Shown here piece after piece: positions 63,164-64,000 of a stretch of DNA of 64,000 nt. The position numbers were made by a program, and so were the translations under genes. Origin of the DNA: Pseudomonas serboccidentalis (GTDB taxonomy: Bacteria; Pseudomonadota; Gammaproteobacteria; Pseudomonadales; Pseudomonadaceae); NCBI RefSeq assembly GCF_028830055.1, contig NZ_CP101655.1, positions 3,514,204 through 3,578,203 on the forward strand. Reading direction: 5' to 3'. Numbering within the stretch: position 1 is the first letter of the stretch; each line of letters opens with the position of its first letter. The notes beneath the pieces were generated by a model, which made no database searches, had not been told where the DNA came from, and saw only the letters and a list, made by a program, of their open reading frames with translations.

Positions 63164-64000
63164 TCGACCGTACACCGCCCAACAGCGGCGAATGCTCGGG
63201 CAAGTGCACCTGCAAGGCTGCGGGGCGCGCCTCGAAGCGCAGGCTCTCGCCCTCCAGCGGCTCGCCATCCAGATTGATGCTCAATCCCTCGGCAACCTTG
63301 ATCTCGACCCAGGGCAAGCGGGCCCGGACAAACATATTGTCGAGACCAAAGCCATCAGTGAGCAGATTCTTCAGCGTACCAACCAACTCCTGTGGCGCCG
63401 GCAGGATGCTGATATCCAACAGGCCATCATCGGCCAATGCCTGCGGACACAACACGTGCCCGCCGCCCGCCTGGCGACCATTGCCGATGCCCAATGCCAG
63501 CAGCTCGCCACTCCAGTGGAAATCCGGCCCCTGTAATTCACCGTAGGCCGCATGCAATTCGCTGAACCGCGACAAACCGGTGAACAGATAGGCGGCCCCG
63601 CCGAGCACTTTTTTCAGATCCTCAGACGTATTGGCCGTGACCTGGCTGCCGAAGCCGCCCGTCGCCATGTTCAGGAAAATCTGCCCACCGACTTCGCCCA
63701 GATCTATGTCACGCGCTGGCACATCCAGCAGTTCCAGCGCCTCGGCCGGCTCCAGCGGGATCCCCGCAGCACGGGAAAAATCATTGGCCGTCCCCAGCGG
63801 CAACAGCACCAGACTGGCCTGATGCGGATGTGCGGCAAGCGCTTCGGCGATATCCCGCAGCGTACCATCCCCGCCACCGGCGATGATCTGCCGGTACCCG
63901 CCAGCCAGTGCCTCTTGCACCAGACGTTGAGCATCACCGGCCTCCCAGGTCAGACGTACCGCCACCTCCCAGCCCTGCTTGCGTTTTCCTTCGACGGCGG
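63147..64000 (-). CDS. yegS: Lipid kinase, YegS/diacylglycerol-kinase family (5' end beyond the window)
   Basis: At least 284 codons of a DAGK-catalytic-family kinase, running off the window end. Visible: IIAGGGDGTLRDIAEALAAH (nucleotide-binding GGDGT), LPLGTANDFSRAAGIPLEPAEAL, and the C-terminal NLDGEPLEGESLRFEARPAALQVHLP. Residues before the internal GTG at 63965 continue in frame as RKQGWEV, matching YegS, so about 30 to 40 N-terminal residues lie outside. Its end overlaps the response-regulator end tail to tail. YegS phosphorylates phosphatidylglycerol-type lipids in E. coli. Confidence 0.88.
   Translation of the reverse strand, partial: AVEGKRKQGWEVAVRLTWEAGDAQRLVQEALAGGYRQIIAGGGDGTLRDIAEALAAHPHQASLVLLPLGTANDFSRAAGIPLEPAEALELLDVPARDIDLGEVGGQIFLNMATGGFGSQVTANTSEDLKKVLGGAAYLFTGLSRFSELHAAYGELQGPDFHWSGELLALGIGNGRQAGGGHVLCPQALADDGLLDISILPAPQELVGTLKNLLTDGFGLDNMFVRARLPWVEIKVAEGLSINLDGEPLEGESLRFEARPAALQVHLPEHSPLLGGVRSISRPG

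Overview
The window is a chromosomal segment of a Pseudomonas of the fluorescens group. This rests on a complete pyoverdine block (pvdS, pvdL, pvdH, an MbtH-like gene and the eight-gene fpvGHJKCDEF set), an atuRABCDEF terpene-catabolism cluster, msuEDC-sfnR, high GC coding sequence and seven REP-type palindromes of the kind common in this group. No tRNA, rRNA, CRISPR array, insertion sequence or prophage was recognised.

Layout. 1-7.8 kb: assorted single genes (RhtA-type exporter, a TetR regulator divergent from an SDR/GST-kappa pair, an M24 aminopeptidase, a cysteine desulfurase, a LysE exporter, two small lipoproteins). 7.75-12.3 kb: msuE-msuD-msuC-sfnR, a methanesulfonate/methanesulfinate sulfur-scavenging operon behind a canonical sigma54 promoter, with its own sigma54 activator as last gene. 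12.3-13.8 kb: soxR divergent from a small monooxygenase across a clear SoxR box, then a VOC protein. 14.06-20.3 kb: fpvGHJKCDEF, the machinery that strips iron from ferripyoverdine in the periplasm and imports it. 20.4-22.3 kb: MbtH-like gene and pvdH, each behind a PvdS iron-starvation (IS) box. 22.3-31.9 kb: about 9.6 kb of non-pyoverdine genes between pvdH and pvdL: a GNAT enzyme, a two-component system, a hemopexin-repeat protein, dsbD/TlpA-like/dsbG, an Ig-like-domain protein and a hydrolase. 32.1-47.1 kb: pvdL (12,999 bp), pvdS with a Fur box, and a hydroxyornithine-acyltransferase-like gene with a perfect IS box. 47.2-57.3 kb: an orphan binding protein, then atuR divergent from atuABCDEF, with two AtuR-type palindromes between. 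57.3-64 kb: an exonuclease, ppnP, a MOSC protein, cheV behind a sigma28 promoter, an HPt-like protein, a NarL-type two-component pair and the 3' part of a YegS-type lipid kinase.

How the parts work together. Iron starvation relieves Fur at pvdS; PvdS then drives pvdH (diaminobutyrate for the third PvdL module), the MbtH-like partner of the synthetase, pvdL (chromophore precursor) and probably the acyltransferase (hydroxamate formation). The Fpv proteins recover iron after uptake. The two-component system and the dsb operon are linked by matching 11-bp-phased TTAAT/TAAT repeats upstream of each, so envelope thiol redox control appears to be a self-contained unit inside the pyoverdine block.

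I see no convincing wholly new multigene system. The least explained items are the four-blade hemopexin-like protein with its CA-rich leader, the tandem CAACTGTTG palindromes upstream of msuE, the REP sequence translated inside fpvD, the HPt-like protein lacking its histidine, and an unexplained segment upstream of fpvG.
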